Positions 18,702-27,861 of a DNA stretch of 64,000 nt are shown piece after piece. Every line of letters begins with the position of its first letter. Positions within the stretch are counted from its first letter, which is position 1. The translations under genes and the position numbers were made by a program. Below the pieces are notes generated by a model. It had not been told where the DNA came from, searched no databases, and saw nothing but the letters and a program-made list of their open reading frames with translations. Location of the stretch: assembly GCA_900546055.1 (NCBI GenBank), contig URBG01000002.1, positions 1 to 64,000 on the forward strand, read 5' to 3'. This DNA comes from an uncultured Mycoplasmatota bacterium (GTDB lineage: Bacteria; Bacillota_I; Bacilli_A; RF39; UBA660).

Positions 18702-18868
18702 AAAAAGCCCAGAAGCGGACGTTTAACGATTAAAACCCTATCTTCTAGGTGGGCATCACATTACAAGCATTAGGAGCCTTGTGTAAACACAAGTATTCAA
18801 CACTGCAAGCAAATTAGATTCCCAATCGTTAACGCGTAGGTTTTTGATAATTGTCCAATCTTCTAGAC
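18702..18868 (-). ncRNA. ssrS: 6S RNA
   Basis: A 167-nt minus-strand RNA between converging transcription units. The two ends pair: GTCTAGAAG (18868-18860) with CTTCTGGGC (18715-18707), nine pairs with two G-U. GGAC/GTCC and GCGTTAACGATT/AATCGTTAACGT-like arms extend the closing stem, the latter with one bulged A. The central region carries a small hairpin on the 3' side (CCTA gaaga TAGG). A further imperfect stem ends in the hairpin CTTGTG-TTTA-CACAAG. Long closing stem, central bubble with a 3'-strand hairpin and terminal hairpin is the 6S architecture, mimicking an open promoter for RNA polymerase. It ends in GGGC plus five Ts. I could not compare it to a covariance model. Confidence 0.8.
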
Positions 18869-18874
18869 AATTAT

Positions 18875-18880
18875 ATTATA
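18875..18880 (-). promoter_or_regulatory. 6S RNA promoter (-10 element)
   Basis: TATAAT with an extended TG-C just upstream; it ends seven bases before the G at 18868 that opens the closing stem. The -35 region is only T-rich. Confidence 0.65.
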
Positions 18881-18924
18881 GCACAAAAAAAGAAAAAAAG
18901 CATCCCTTTTCATCTATATTGACA

Positions 18925-19761
18925 CTATTTATCATTTTTAGATGAAAAATACTTTTTTTCTAATTTGGGATACATAACTTCACTAGTCACAGCGGCTGCA
19001 CTATGAAGTCCTACACCGCGATTGATAACTCTATTAACTATTTCATCAATCTCCAAAGAAGATGTCTCTAAACCGTCACATATTTCATTTATAGTAGAAA
19101 GGTTAGATTCAGTCAGAAAGTCCCTTACAAAATCTGGAGAAAGTGGATTCATTTCGATAGTTCTTGTAAACTGCGAAGAAATATGTTCTGCATTACCATT
19201 ACTAATTTTCTCGCCAATACTCTCATCTTTAACGCCTGCAAAGCCGATTGAATTACTAGACCCAAATTTACGTTTTGGCATTTCCGTATATTGTCCTTCA
19301 GCTATAAAAGTTACCCCAGAAATATCATAATAATCATGAACTCCAAGTTCCCCACTAACAGTATAAAACTCTGGACTCTTGGCCATGGATAAAAAACCAT
19401 TGTCAGCTTCATTAACAAACATTCCGTCAGCATCCTCAATCAAAACAATACCCCTAGCGCTCGAACCTTTTTCAACACTATTATCAGATAACTTAACTAT
19501 TGCCTCAGACATTTGAAATCTTTTAAAACTCCCATCAGCAAATGCTCCATTAATTCGGTAAAAAGGTAATCCCATTGCTTCCGCACATTTTCCGCAAAGC
19601 AAAGTTTTTCCTACCCCTACAGAACCTAATAATAAAATATTTTGTTTATTATAAAGACCATATTTTAAATTATGGTTGACTGTTAATATCATTTTTTTAA
19701 TTGCCTCATCTTGATGCACAACTGACCTTTTAACTTTTGCATAAACCTTTGCTAATTTCAT
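18925..19761 (-). CDS. Stand-alone AAA+ ATPase
   Basis: An ATPase of 278 residues. Walker A is GSVGVGKT at about residue 47, Walker B IVLIEDADG at about 107, and a sensor-like stretch is near ISGVTFIAEGQ. The C-terminal part has an arginine-finger candidate and a small helical lid (DEIVNRVINRGVGLHS). The domain resembles the ATPase core of ClpX or HslU-type unfoldases, but no protease-binding loop, zinc domain or partner gene is visible. It may move or remodel an unidentified protein. The start at 19761 has a weak AAGGGTGGTTTT site. It stands alone. Confidence 0.65.
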   Translation of the reverse strand: MKLAKVYAKVKRSVVHQDEAIKKMILTVNHNLKYGLYNKQNILLLGSVGVGKTLLCGKCAEAMGLPFYRINGAFADGSFKRFQMSEAIVKLSDNSVEKGSSARGIVLIEDADGMFVNEADNGFLSMAKSPEFYTVSGELGVHDYYDISGVTFIAEGQYTEMPKRKFGSSNSIGFAGVKDESIGEKISNGNAEHISSQFTRTIEMNPLSPDFVRDFLTESNLSTINEICDGLETSSLEIDEIVNRVINRGVGLHSAAAVTSEVMYPKLEKKYFSSKNDK

Positions 19762-19809
19762 AAAACCACCCTTAATAAGTATCTATTATATCATTTCAAT
19801 AAAACTAAA

Positions 19810-20601
19810 TCAATCATATTTACTATGAAAATCACTGTCACAATGATATCCAATTACTGTATTTAAATTAACGTTATTCGCAGATGTAAATAAACTTTTT
19901 TTAACATCTTTATTATAACGTTCCAAATAAGTAAGCAACGTCTTCATCTCAGCTCTTTTTCCACTACTTTTAGCCGTAACTGCACATGCACAATCAATAA
20001 AACTTAAATGATTAAAATTCTTCCAAGCAATTATATTTTTTTCTTCAATCAAATAAAGTGGTCTAATTAATTCCATCCCTTCAAAATTATCACTTTCAAG
20101 CTTAGGTAACATTGATGAATAAGAACCATTATATATTAAATTAAGAAGGATTGTTTCAACAACATCATCCATATGATGACCTAACGCAATTTTATTACAG
20201 CCCATTTTCTTCGCGTAATCATATAAATAGCCTCTACGCATTTTTGCGCAAAAATAACAAGGACTGTCAAATCGTTCAGAAATTTTAAAAATTGGTGCTT
20301 CAAATATCTCTGCTTCAATATTTAAAAGTTTCAAATTATCTTTTATTTTACTTAATACTTCCTCGGTGTAACCTGGATTCATTACAATAAATTTCAATTC
20401 AAAACTAACCATTCCATGTCTCTGCAATTCCTGCATACATTTAGCCAGTAAAAAAGAATCTTTTCCGCCACTCATACATACTGCAACTTTATCATTTTCT
20501 TCAACCAAATGATAATTTTTAATCGCTTTAATAAATTTACTCCAAATTTCTTTACGATATTTTTTAATTATACTTTTCTCAATTATACGATATTTTTCCA
20601 T
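19810..20601 (-). CDS. TtcA/TilS-like PP-loop ATPase, probable tRNA thiolation enzyme
   Basis: An N-type ATP pyrophosphatase with the PP-loop CMSGGKDSFLL near residue 40. A CxxC (CYFCAKMRRG) and a later Cys pair (FIDCACAV) would bind the iron-sulfur cluster used by TtcA to thiolate C32 of tRNA. The motif GHHMDDVVETILLNL is characteristic of the TtcA branch. The ATG at 20601 behind GAGAGGCGA gives 263 residues; the reading frame remains open upstream to 20712, but that part overlaps the previous gene's terminator and lacks a ribosome site. The tRNA target is inferred from the family. Confidence 0.85.
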   Translation of the reverse strand: MEKYRIIEKSIIKKYRKEIWSKFIKAIKNYHLVEENDKVAVCMSGGKDSFLLAKCMQELQRHGMVSFELKFIVMNPGYTEEVLSKIKDNLKLLNIEAEIFEAPIFKISERFDSPCYFCAKMRRGYLYDYAKKMGCNKIALGHHMDDVVETILLNLIYNGSYSSMLPKLESDNFEGMELIRPLYLIEEKNIIAWKNFNHLSFIDCACAVTAKSSGKRAEMKTLLTYLERYNKDVKKSLFTSANNVNLNTVIGYHCDSDFHSKYD

Positions 20602-20648
20602 CAAATCGCCTCTCATCAAGTATATAATATTTACCCAACTAAAGCAAG

Positions 20649-20669
20649 AAAAAAAGGTCATATTTGACC
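20649..20669 (-). terminator. Terminator of the deacetylase gene
   Basis: The minus-strand hairpin GGTCA/TGACC, extended by GG, is followed by seven Ts, directly after the stop codon. Confidence 0.75.
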
Positions 20670-20671
20670 CT

Positions 20672-22036
20672 TTAAAACGAAAAATAACTCTTGTTTTTAT
20701 CAAGCATAACACCTTTTAATTCAGCCATTTCACTTATTGTAACAAATTCATAGCCTTGATTTTTTAATATATCGATAGCCATAATTGCTCCCTGTACAGA
20801 ATTCTGATAAATATCATGTAATAAAATAATAGATCCGTCAGCCGCATGATTAACAATCGCACTAGCTATTTTATTTTTATCTTTTAATTTCCAATCTAAA
20901 GTATCAACATCCCATAAAATTGTATTCATATTTGTTAATCCTTTTATATGGTCATTAATATTACCGTAAGGCGGTCTTAACAGAGTTGGGGTATATCCTG
21001 TATACTTTTTAACCACATCATTCGTATTTTGCAATTCTTTCATAATTTCATAATCAGTTAAATGAAACAAATTCTTGTGATTATATGTATGACTGCCGAT
21101 TTCATGTCCATCAGTATATTCTCTTTTAAGAACATCAGGATATTGTTCTACCCTACTTCCTAAAACAAAAAACGTAACTCTTGCATCTCTTTTTTGAAGT
21201 TCGTCTAATAAATAATTAGTTGAAGCATGTCCTGGCCCATCATCAAATGTTAGCGCTAAAAGCTTTTTACCTTTGTATACCTCAAGATCCCTTGTTTTTG
21301 CTGTTAAAATTGTCTGCGTATTTTCACCTTTTTGGCTGATCCCCTGATACTCTTTTTTTAATATTCCATTAATTCGTTCATAAGGAATTGTTATTATAAC
21401 CTCACCATCTGCATGACTAGCCACTTGATATGACGGAAATAACAATTGTAAACCTTTTTCTGTTAAAGCGAAGTGTGAAAAATTTTCTTTTATAGGCTTA
21501 GTCCCTTCTTTTACTAAAGCATCATCAAAATTCTTTTGATAATTAGAGCTATAATCCATAACATAATAATATGATAAGCTTGATAATGTATTTAAATAAT
21601 TCTTATCTTCGAAAATGTTAGATAGTTCAATTTCTTCTTTAGTTTTTTGGTTTAAAGTATATGTTTTATCCGTTCTAGCATAATGAGCTCCACCTGTAAA
21701 AGATTCAATAACTAAATGAACTGTCGATATTTCTTTATATTCGCCCTTCGAAAAACGAATGTTAAAATCATATTGAATATCTGTATTATTTTCTTTAACA
21801 GCCTTCATAAATTCATCTTTAGCGTTTGTAACGTCTTCTTTAATTTTATTATCCAATTTTTTATTTTTTAAAATAGGATAATTAATTTTTAAATTATAAT
21901 TTTTATGTTCTGAAATAATATTTACTTCTGTTTTATTGTTACTTTTTATTATAATAATACTAATTCCTGTTACTAAAATAACAACTATTAATAATAAAAC
22001 TAAAAGACCAAGTTTAGACACTCTTCTCTTTTTCAT
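20672..22036 (-). CDS. Membrane-anchored polysaccharide deacetylase
   Basis: An extracellular NodB-fold deacetylase, probably acting on peptidoglycan or a surface polysaccharide. An N-terminal anchor (about 10-32) is followed by a DUF4163/DUF3298-like region (about 35-210), the same order as B. subtilis PdaC. The NodB domain has all metal and catalytic motifs: LTFDDGPG (base Asp and metal Asp), SHTYNH (two metal His), RPPYGN, WDVDTLDW and the C-terminal LLHD. The ATG at 22036 follows AGAGGTGAAG; the in-frame ATG/GTG upstream is in the ribosome site. Length is 455. Whether it acts on GlcNAc or MurNAc cannot be decided. Confidence 0.92.
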   Translation of the reverse strand: MKKRRVSKLGLLVLLLIVVILVTGISIIIIKSNNKTEVNIISEHKNYNLKINYPILKNKKLDNKIKEDVTNAKDEFMKAVKENNTDIQYDFNIRFSKGEYKEISTVHLVIESFTGGAHYARTDKTYTLNQKTKEEIELSNIFEDKNYLNTLSSLSYYYVMDYSSNYQKNFDDALVKEGTKPIKENFSHFALTEKGLQLLFPSYQVASHADGEVIITIPYERINGILKKEYQGISQKGENTQTILTAKTRDLEVYKGKKLLALTFDDGPGHASTNYLLDELQKRDARVTFFVLGSRVEQYPDVLKREYTDGHEIGSHTYNHKNLFHLTDYEIMKELQNTNDVVKKYTGYTPTLLRPPYGNINDHIKGLTNMNTILWDVDTLDWKLKDKNKIASAIVNHAADGSIILLHDIYQNSVQGAIMAIDILKNQGYEFVTISEMAELKGVMLDKNKSYFSF

Positions 22037-22096
22037 ATACTTCACCTCTTGTACGTCCTGTCGTCATTTTACATGCTAACCCATTCTATGTCAACA

Positions 22097-22127
22097 AAAA
22101 ATACATTTAATCTTCAAAATGTATTTT
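22097..22127 (-). terminator. Terminator of the yoaP-like gene
   Basis: An 11-bp stem, AAAATACATTT with AAATGTATTTT, is followed on the minus strand by Ts. Confidence 0.75.
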
Positions 22128-22146
22128 CTTTTTATAAATTAAAATA

Positions 22147-22896
22147 TTATTTTTTTAATATTCTATTTAAAGTCTCAATACTTAATAAATTAACTGTTTG
22201 AAACTTTCCTTTATAAAATACTCCAAAATTATTAAAAACACAAGGCAACGATTTTGCTTTTTCAAGCGTATCAACCTTAATTAAAGATACAGGAACATCA
22301 TTTTCTTTACAATATTTATTTATCATCTCGACATTTTGATAAACGTAGGGACACTGCATATCATAATAAATTGTTAATTGTTGATCCTTAATTTCTTGTT
22401 TTTTAGCACCTTCAGTAAATTTTGGCATCGATCCATCAAATGAAAGAGCAAGAAGCTCATAACCATTGTCTGTTGTGTCAACGACTTTAAAGCCAAATTT
22501 CTTCACAAATGATTGAGCAGAAAGCCAAGCTTTTTGTTTTTTAGAGCCAAGCATACAAACTCCAAATTTCCCTTTTTTCTTAGCATCAGTTAAACAATAT
22601 TCGAGAAGTGATTTTCCATAACCATGACCTTTGCAATTACCTAAAACCCATAAACAATATATGTAATAGTAATTATCACCTTTAATTGGAACCCATGCTG
22701 TTTCTAATGGAGCATACTCGATAAACACCGTCGCCTTAGCATTAAGTTTTCTAAAAACATGACCTTCTTTAACTCGCTCTGAAAGCCACTTCCGCTTAGC
22801 TTCAATTCCTGGGTGCAACTTTTTAGTACGAATAATACAGCACAAATGCTCATTATCCAAATTTTCTGCAGTTAAATTTATAAAGTCTTTTTCCAT
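22147..22896 (-). CDS. YoaP-like GNAT acetyltransferase with C-terminal thioredoxin-like domain
   Basis: Residues 1-150 form a GNAT N-acetyltransferase (CoA-binding stretch NCKGHGYGKSLLEYC). The C-terminal ~95 residues (about 155-249) match the YoaP-type extension, a thioredoxin-like fold with QLTIYYDMQCPYVYQNVE. This two-domain layout is that of B. subtilis YoaP. Substrate unknown. It lies just downstream of aspS and may be read from the same transcript. Confidence 0.82.
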   Translation of the reverse strand: MEKDFINLTAENLDNEHLCCIIRTKKLHPGIEAKRKWLSERVKEGHVFRKLNAKATVFIEYAPLETAWVPIKGDNYYYIYCLWVLGNCKGHGYGKSLLEYCLTDAKKKGKFGVCMLGSKKQKAWLSAQSFVKKFGFKVVDTTDNGYELLALSFDGSMPKFTEGAKKQEIKDQQLTIYYDMQCPYVYQNVEMINKYCKENDVPVSLIKVDTLEKAKSLPCVFNNFGVFYKGKFQTVNLLSIETLNRILKK

Positions 22897-22919
22897 CTGT
22901 TACCTCGTTTCAACTTCAA

Positions 22920-24644
22920 TCATTTTAAACTGATATGTAGTTCATCTAATTGTCTTTCTGAAACTTCATTAGGTGCCTCACTCATTAAATCAGAAGCACT
23001 AGTTGTTTTTGGAAAAGCAATAACATCACGAATGTTCTCAGTACCACATAAGATCATTGTAAGTCTTTCTAAGCCTAAAGCTAACCCACCGTGAGGCGGA
23101 GCTCCTAACGTTAAAGCATCAAGTAAAAATCCAAATTGTTTTGAAGCTTGCTCTTTACTAAAGCCTAAAGACTCCAATACCTTTTCTTGAACCTCTGGTG
23201 AATGAATTCTGATACTGCCACCACCAACTTCGTAGCCATTTAAAACAACATCATAAGCACGAGCTAATGCGTGTTTTTTATCTGCTAAATCATCGGGACT
23301 TGCTGGCGAAGTAAATGGATGATGACAAGCGATATATCTTTCTTCTTCCTCACTATATTCAAACATTGGAAAATCAGTAACCCAAAGGAAATTATATTTA
23401 TCTTTTGGAATTAAATTTAAATCTCTACCAAGCTTCAATCTTAATTCTCCTAAAGCTGTTTTAACCATTGATTTATCTCCAGCAATGATAAAGATTAAAT
23501 CATTGTTTTCTAAAGACAAAGATTCTTTTAAAGATAAAGAAATTTCTTCAGTAACAAATTTAGCTATACTACCAGTAAATTCTTCATTATATTTCAAGAA
23601 AGCTAAAGCGTTTGCTCTATAAATCTTTACAAACTCTGTTAACTTATCAATATCTTTCCTAGAATACTTGTCTGCAGCATTTTTAACTACTAAGCAGTTA
23701 ATTACCCCATTATTATTAATAACTTCTTTAAACACCGTAAAATCAGTATTTTCAAAAGCCTTAGTTATATCACAAATTGGCATTTCAAATCTAGTATCTG
23801 GTTTATCACTTCCATAAAGGTCCATTGCCATTTCATAAGTCATTCTTTTAAATGGTAAGTTAACTGAAATGCCCTTTACATCATAAAATATTTTTGCAAG
23901 TAAACCTTCAGTTAATGACATTACATCATTTTCATTTACAAAACTCATTTCTAAGTCTATTTGTGTAAACTCCGGTTGTCTATCAGCTCTTAAATCCTCA
24001 TCACGGAAACATCTTGCAATTTGATAATACCTTTCAAAACCAGAAATCATAAGCAATTGTTTAAATAATTGTGGTGACTGTGGAAGAGCATAAAAAGATC
24101 CACGGTTAACCCTAGAAGGAACCAAATAATCACGTGCTCCTTCAGGTGTTGACTTACATAAAATAGGAGTTTCCATTTCAATGAATTCATTATCATTTAA
24201 ATAATTTCGCGTACTCTGCATTATTTTATGTTTGGTTATTAAATTATTTTTTAACTCTTCTCTTCTTAAATCCAAATAACGATATTTTAATCTCGTATCT
24301 TCCAAAGCCGTTGTATTGTTTAAATCAAAAGGTAAATCCGAACATTCATTTAATATTTCTATTTCTGATACTTCAACTTCTATTTCACCAGTTTTTAAAT
24401 TTGGATTAGATGTTTGCCTCTTAACAACATTACCAGTAGCTTCGATAACAAATTCACTTTTTAATGTCATGGCTATTTCATAAGCTGGACTCTCTGGATT
24501 AATTACAAGTTGAATAATACCACTTCTATCACGCAAATCGATAAAAACCAAGCCACCTAAATTACGTTTTTTAGCAACCCAACCTTTTAAAGTTACTGTT
24601 TCTTCAACGTTTCCAATATTAATATTTGCATTGTTAACTTTCAT
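22920..24644 (-). CDS. aspS: Aspartyl-tRNA synthetase
   Basis: Charges tRNA-Asp. An N-terminal OB anticodon-binding domain (about 1-105, LKGWVAKKRNLGGLVFIDLRD) is followed by the class II catalytic core with motif 2 (FRDEDLRADRQPEFTQID). A GAD insertion (about 280-410) marks the bacterial type, and motif 3 is GLALGLERL. Length is 574-575 residues. The ATG at 24644 is one base after the hisS stop with GAGGAA upstream. The hisS-aspS order is the Bacillus one. Confidence 0.97.
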   Translation of the reverse strand: MKVNNANINIGNVEETVTLKGWVAKKRNLGGLVFIDLRDRSGIIQLVINPESPAYEIAMTLKSEFVIEATGNVVKRQTSNPNLKTGEIEVEVSEIEILNECSDLPFDLNNTTALEDTRLKYRYLDLRREELKNNLITKHKIMQSTRNYLNDNEFIEMETPILCKSTPEGARDYLVPSRVNRGSFYALPQSPQLFKQLLMISGFERYYQIARCFRDEDLRADRQPEFTQIDLEMSFVNENDVMSLTEGLLAKIFYDVKGISVNLPFKRMTYEMAMDLYGSDKPDTRFEMPICDITKAFENTDFTVFKEVINNNGVINCLVVKNAADKYSRKDIDKLTEFVKIYRANALAFLKYNEEFTGSIAKFVTEEISLSLKESLSLENNDLIFIIAGDKSMVKTALGELRLKLGRDLNLIPKDKYNFLWVTDFPMFEYSEEEERYIACHHPFTSPASPDDLADKKHALARAYDVVLNGYEVGGGSIRIHSPEVQEKVLESLGFSKEQASKQFGFLLDALTLGAPPHGGLALGLERLTMILCGTENIRDVIAFPKTTSASDLMSEAPNEVSERQLDELHISLK

Positions 24645-24645
24645 A

Positions 24646-25917
24646 CTATTCCTCACCTATTTTTATATCTAAAAATTCTATTAAATTTTCTATTTCAATT
24701 TTATACTCTTCTTTTGTTGCATTACTTTTTAAAGTAACAATATTATTTTTAACCTCGTCTTCACCAACAATCATTACAAATTTAGCGCCCAACTTCTCTG
24801 AGTGTTTAAAATTATTTTTCATATTACGACCCAAATAATCCATATCGACATTAAATCCGTTTAATCTTAAATTATTGACTAATGACATTACATAAGCTCG
24901 TTCATTTTCTGAATAAGCAATTGCATAAATATCTAAAGCTTCTTCGTCTTCTATGCTTATTCCTTCAGCTTGTAAAGCCAATAATAATCTTTCAATCCCA
25001 ATTGCAAAACCAACACCTGGAGTACTTGGTCCTCCCACGGTTTCAACTAAATTATCATATCTTCCACCAGCACCCAAAACATTTTGACTGCCAAAATCTT
25101 TGATATCAGCCTCAACTTCAAATACAGTATGAGTATAATAGTCTAATCCGCGCACAAGCTTATCATCAACTATATATTCAATCCCCATTGCCTCTAAATA
25201 AGATTTTACTTTTTCAAAATGTTGTTTACTATTTTCATTCAAATAGTCTGTCATTTTTGGTGCCTTTTTCATAATTTCATTATTGCTATCAATTTTACAA
25301 TCCAAAATACGAAGTGGATTTTTTTCATAACGGTTTTGACAATCTTCACATAAATCCTTCACATAAGGTTTAAAATAATCGAGTAAAGCCTCACGATAAT
25401 TCACACGCGATTCCATATCGCCTAGTGTATTTATATTAACTTTAATCCCTTTCAAGCCTAAAAGACCAAACAAATTAACGATAATACTAATAACCTCAGC
25501 ATCCATAATTGGATCATCACTACCAAATGTTTCAACACCAAATTGTGTAAATTCACGGTTACGGCCTGATTGTGGTCTTTCATACCTAAACATTGAGCCA
25601 AAATACCAAGCCTTAAGCGGCATTGAACCTGCATATAATTTATTTTCAATAAAACAACGAACAAGACCTGCAGTCCCCTCTGGTCTTAAAGTCATATTTC
25701 GCTTACCACGATCTATAAAATCATAAGTTTCTTTACTTACAATATCAGTAGTCTCTCCTACGCCACGGTGAAATAATTCACTTGCCTCAAAAATTGGTGT
25801 TTGAAAATATTTATAATTATATTTATCCATTAATGCTTGAATTAATTTTCGCAAATATAAAACTTGACGAGCATTTTCTCCATATATATCATAAGTTCCT
25901 TTAGGTTTTTGTATCAT
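24646..25917 (-). CDS. hisS: Histidyl-tRNA synthetase
   Basis: Charges tRNA-His. Class II motifs are present: motif 2 (WYFGSMFRYERPQSGRNREF), the histidine-specific LVRGLDYYTHTVFEV and motif 3 (GVGFAIGIERLLLAL). The C-terminal anticodon-binding domain covers about 325-423. Length 423 is standard. The ATG at 25917 follows AAGGAGAGATAAA. No T-box leader is visible in the short upstream region. Confidence 0.97.
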   Translation of the reverse strand: MIQKPKGTYDIYGENARQVLYLRKLIQALMDKYNYKYFQTPIFEASELFHRGVGETTDIVSKETYDFIDRGKRNMTLRPEGTAGLVRCFIENKLYAGSMPLKAWYFGSMFRYERPQSGRNREFTQFGVETFGSDDPIMDAEVISIIVNLFGLLGLKGIKVNINTLGDMESRVNYREALLDYFKPYVKDLCEDCQNRYEKNPLRILDCKIDSNNEIMKKAPKMTDYLNENSKQHFEKVKSYLEAMGIEYIVDDKLVRGLDYYTHTVFEVEADIKDFGSQNVLGAGGRYDNLVETVGGPSTPGVGFAIGIERLLLALQAEGISIEDEEALDIYAIAYSENERAYVMSLVNNLRLNGFNVDMDYLGRNMKNNFKHSEKLGAKFVMIVGEDEVKNNIVTLKSNATKEEYKIEIENLIEFLDIKIGEE

Positions 25918-25985
25918 TTTATCTCTCCTTACGTCTATTTAAAATTATATGTGTTTTTAGCTTAAAAGTCAATGTAAGACATTGA

Positions 25986-26010
25986 AAAAGTCAAGTAAAC
26001 CTTGACTTTT
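25986..26010 (-). terminator. Terminator closing the surface island
   Basis: The stem AAAAGTCAAG/CTTGACTTTT with a 5-base loop and trailing Ts directly follows the 529-residue protein gene. Confidence 0.8.
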
Positions 26011-26011
26011 A

Positions 26012-27601
26012 TTATCTACTTCTTCCAGTTGAAACAGTTTGTTGTTGTCCTTGTCCAAAAATGTATTGTGTCTTTGGCATAGCTTGTGCAGCTTCCAAAG
26101 GACCGCCATCATTTTCAGGATGTACGAAAACGTCTAAACCATATAAATCTTTTCCTGGAAGGCTTTCAAGACTAGCGCGGGCTGCCTTTTCTTCAGGTGT
26201 CATTACACGTGTTGGATCTGAACTGCTATCTACAGCATAGTCAGCTTCTTCAGGCTCAAAGTCTGAAAATGGATCATCAAGGTCAGTCATCTTATCTTCA
26301 TTAGAAGAATCATTAATCGGTTCTGGTTCTAAATCAGTGTCCGGAACTTTATCACCTTTATTTAATTCTTCATCCGAAATTACATCTGGTTTAATGGCCC
26401 TATTATAATTATCAAAAATAGGTTGAACATCCATATTATAAATGTCTCTCTGTTCAGTTTGCGCTACATGGAATTGGAATTGACCTAACGTAGCATTATC
26501 AGGTATTTTTTCTGACTTAACCGCTTCTTCATAAGCTGTAACACCTCTTGTTTGATCAAACTTTTCAAATTTATCTTTATTAACTGGATCAGTAGCTATT
26601 CTAATAGCTTCCTCATCTGAACATCCACTAAGTTTCATTAAATCAATATATGCTTGCATATTAGGCGTAATTTCTACATCAGGCATCGGTTCTGGCTTCG
26701 GATCTGGAATAACATCAGGAACTTGGTTGCCTTTATTTATATCATCTGGAATTGGTTCTGGTTCAGGCATTTTTGGTTCTACTAAATCATGAGTTTTAGG
26801 TTGCTCCGAAGTTTTTTCTTTTTTAGGCTGAGTTGGAGCAATAATTTCTTCAGTAGGCACCTTAGCTAACTTAATTTCCTTATATTTTTTATAAAAAGCT
26901 GTTAAATCTTCTGCTTTATGGTCGTGTCTAATAGTAAAAGGTTCATTATCAATTAAACAATACACGCCACCACCAGGCAATGCTCTCTTAGGAACGTTTC
27001 CCAAACATTTAATAATAGCTTGTACGTAACTACCTCTAGCAATTTCTTCCCTTTTTTGCAAATATTCTAAATTGTTAGTGTAATATGTTGACCATAATTC
27101 AGCTTGTTTAGCCAAATCATCATATGAAATTTCTCCAGCATTTTTCATTAAATCTTCCTTAAATGCAAGATACTCATCCCTAGAATCAATAACCTTCACA
27201 CCAGCTTCTTGAATTTCTTCAAATGTTACAGCAGTATCTTTTGTATTATTAGGATTTTCTTGTGCCATCTTTTTATCAAAATCACTTTCAAATTTCTTCG
27301 AACCTTCAAGTTTGACACGTTTGCCTTCTTTTTGAGCCTTTTTTAAAATCCTTGATAATTTCTTTTGTTTGACAAAACTTATTGCTTTACCAACCAATGG
27401 TATACTACTAGTAACACCATATTTTTTAGTCATTTCTTTCAATTCGCCAGCAATTTTTAAATTGTAGTTACTAAGTTCATCATAAAGATCATTTATTGTC
27501 TCATATGGCAAGCTGGCTAAAAACAATGCATTATTAGAACACTCTATTGCCTTTTTATCAAATTCATCATTTGTTCCTTGGTTTTGATTCACATCTGCCA
27601 T
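26012..27601 (-). CDS. Large acidic protein of unknown function
   Basis: A 529-residue protein that I do not recognise. No signal peptide or membrane segment is visible, so it is probably cytosolic. Residues 1-240 are mixed helical and Lys-rich. From about 240 to 320 it is Pro/Glu-rich (PEPEPIPDD, PDPKPEPMPD). Two copies of a linker, IPDDINKGNQVPD and ISDEELNKGDKVPD, flank a folded-looking block (about 325-420, with YIDLMKLSGCSDEEAIRIAT). The C-terminus is Gln-rich. The same NKGD linker occurs in the MPQTG protein two genes upstream, so the pair is probably related in origin or function. ATG at 27601 behind AGAGGTG. Confidence 0.6.
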   Translation of the reverse strand: MADVNQNQGTNDEFDKKAIECSNNALFLASLPYETINDLYDELSNYNLKIAGELKEMTKKYGVTSSIPLVGKAISFVKQKKLSRILKKAQKEGKRVKLEGSKKFESDFDKKMAQENPNNTKDTAVTFEEIQEAGVKVIDSRDEYLAFKEDLMKNAGEISYDDLAKQAELWSTYYTNNLEYLQKREEIARGSYVQAIIKCLGNVPKRALPGGGVYCLIDNEPFTIRHDHKAEDLTAFYKKYKEIKLAKVPTEEIIAPTQPKKEKTSEQPKTHDLVEPKMPEPEPIPDDINKGNQVPDVIPDPKPEPMPDVEITPNMQAYIDLMKLSGCSDEEAIRIATDPVNKDKFEKFDQTRGVTAYEEAVKSEKIPDNATLGQFQFHVAQTEQRDIYNMDVQPIFDNYNRAIKPDVISDEELNKGDKVPDTDLEPEPINDSSNEDKMTDLDDPFSDFEPEEADYAVDSSSDPTRVMTPEEKAARASLESLPGKDLYGLDVFVHPENDGGPLEAAQAMPKTQYIFGQGQQQTVSTGRSR

Positions 27602-27604
27602 AAG

Positions 27605-27856
27605 TTACACCTCTTCTTTACCTTCATTAAATACTTCCATAATCAATTGGATTTCTTCATCGGTTATATCGTCTAAAATAAGTTCATCCTTAGTTTCAAC
27701 AAGCGAAGACGCATAAACATCCTCTTCGCCATCATAACTATATAAAACATATATCTTACCATTACCAAGTTCAAAACAATTCAATATTTCAATAGATGTT
27801 TCTTTGCCATCTTTTGTTACACTAACTACCTCTTTTTTATTCTCCATAATTACCAT
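27605..27856 (-). CDS. DUF1292-like small protein
   Basis: An 83-residue acidic protein with the pattern of DUF1292 (IEILNCFELGNGKIYVLYSY, then EDVYASSLVE). Proteins of this family are small cytosolic proteins of unknown role. It is tightly placed between two larger island genes, 5 bp from the upstream stop and 3 bp from the next start, so translation is likely coupled. An internal ATG at 27847 is an alternative start. Confidence 0.6.
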   Translation of the reverse strand: MVIMENKKEVVSVTKDGKETSIEILNCFELGNGKIYVLYSYDGEEDVYASSLVETKDELILDDITDEEIQLIMEVFNEGKEEV

Positions 27857-27861
27857 ACTTT

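Noticed and set aside
25918..26011. T-box leader before hisS
   Set aside because: The gap is under 100 bp and already contains the terminator of the surface island and the hisS ribosome site; no T-box core is visible.
26012..27601. Secreted protein like its neighbours
   Set aside because: No N-terminal hydrophobic segment or sorting signal is present; only the Pro-rich linkers resemble the surface protein.
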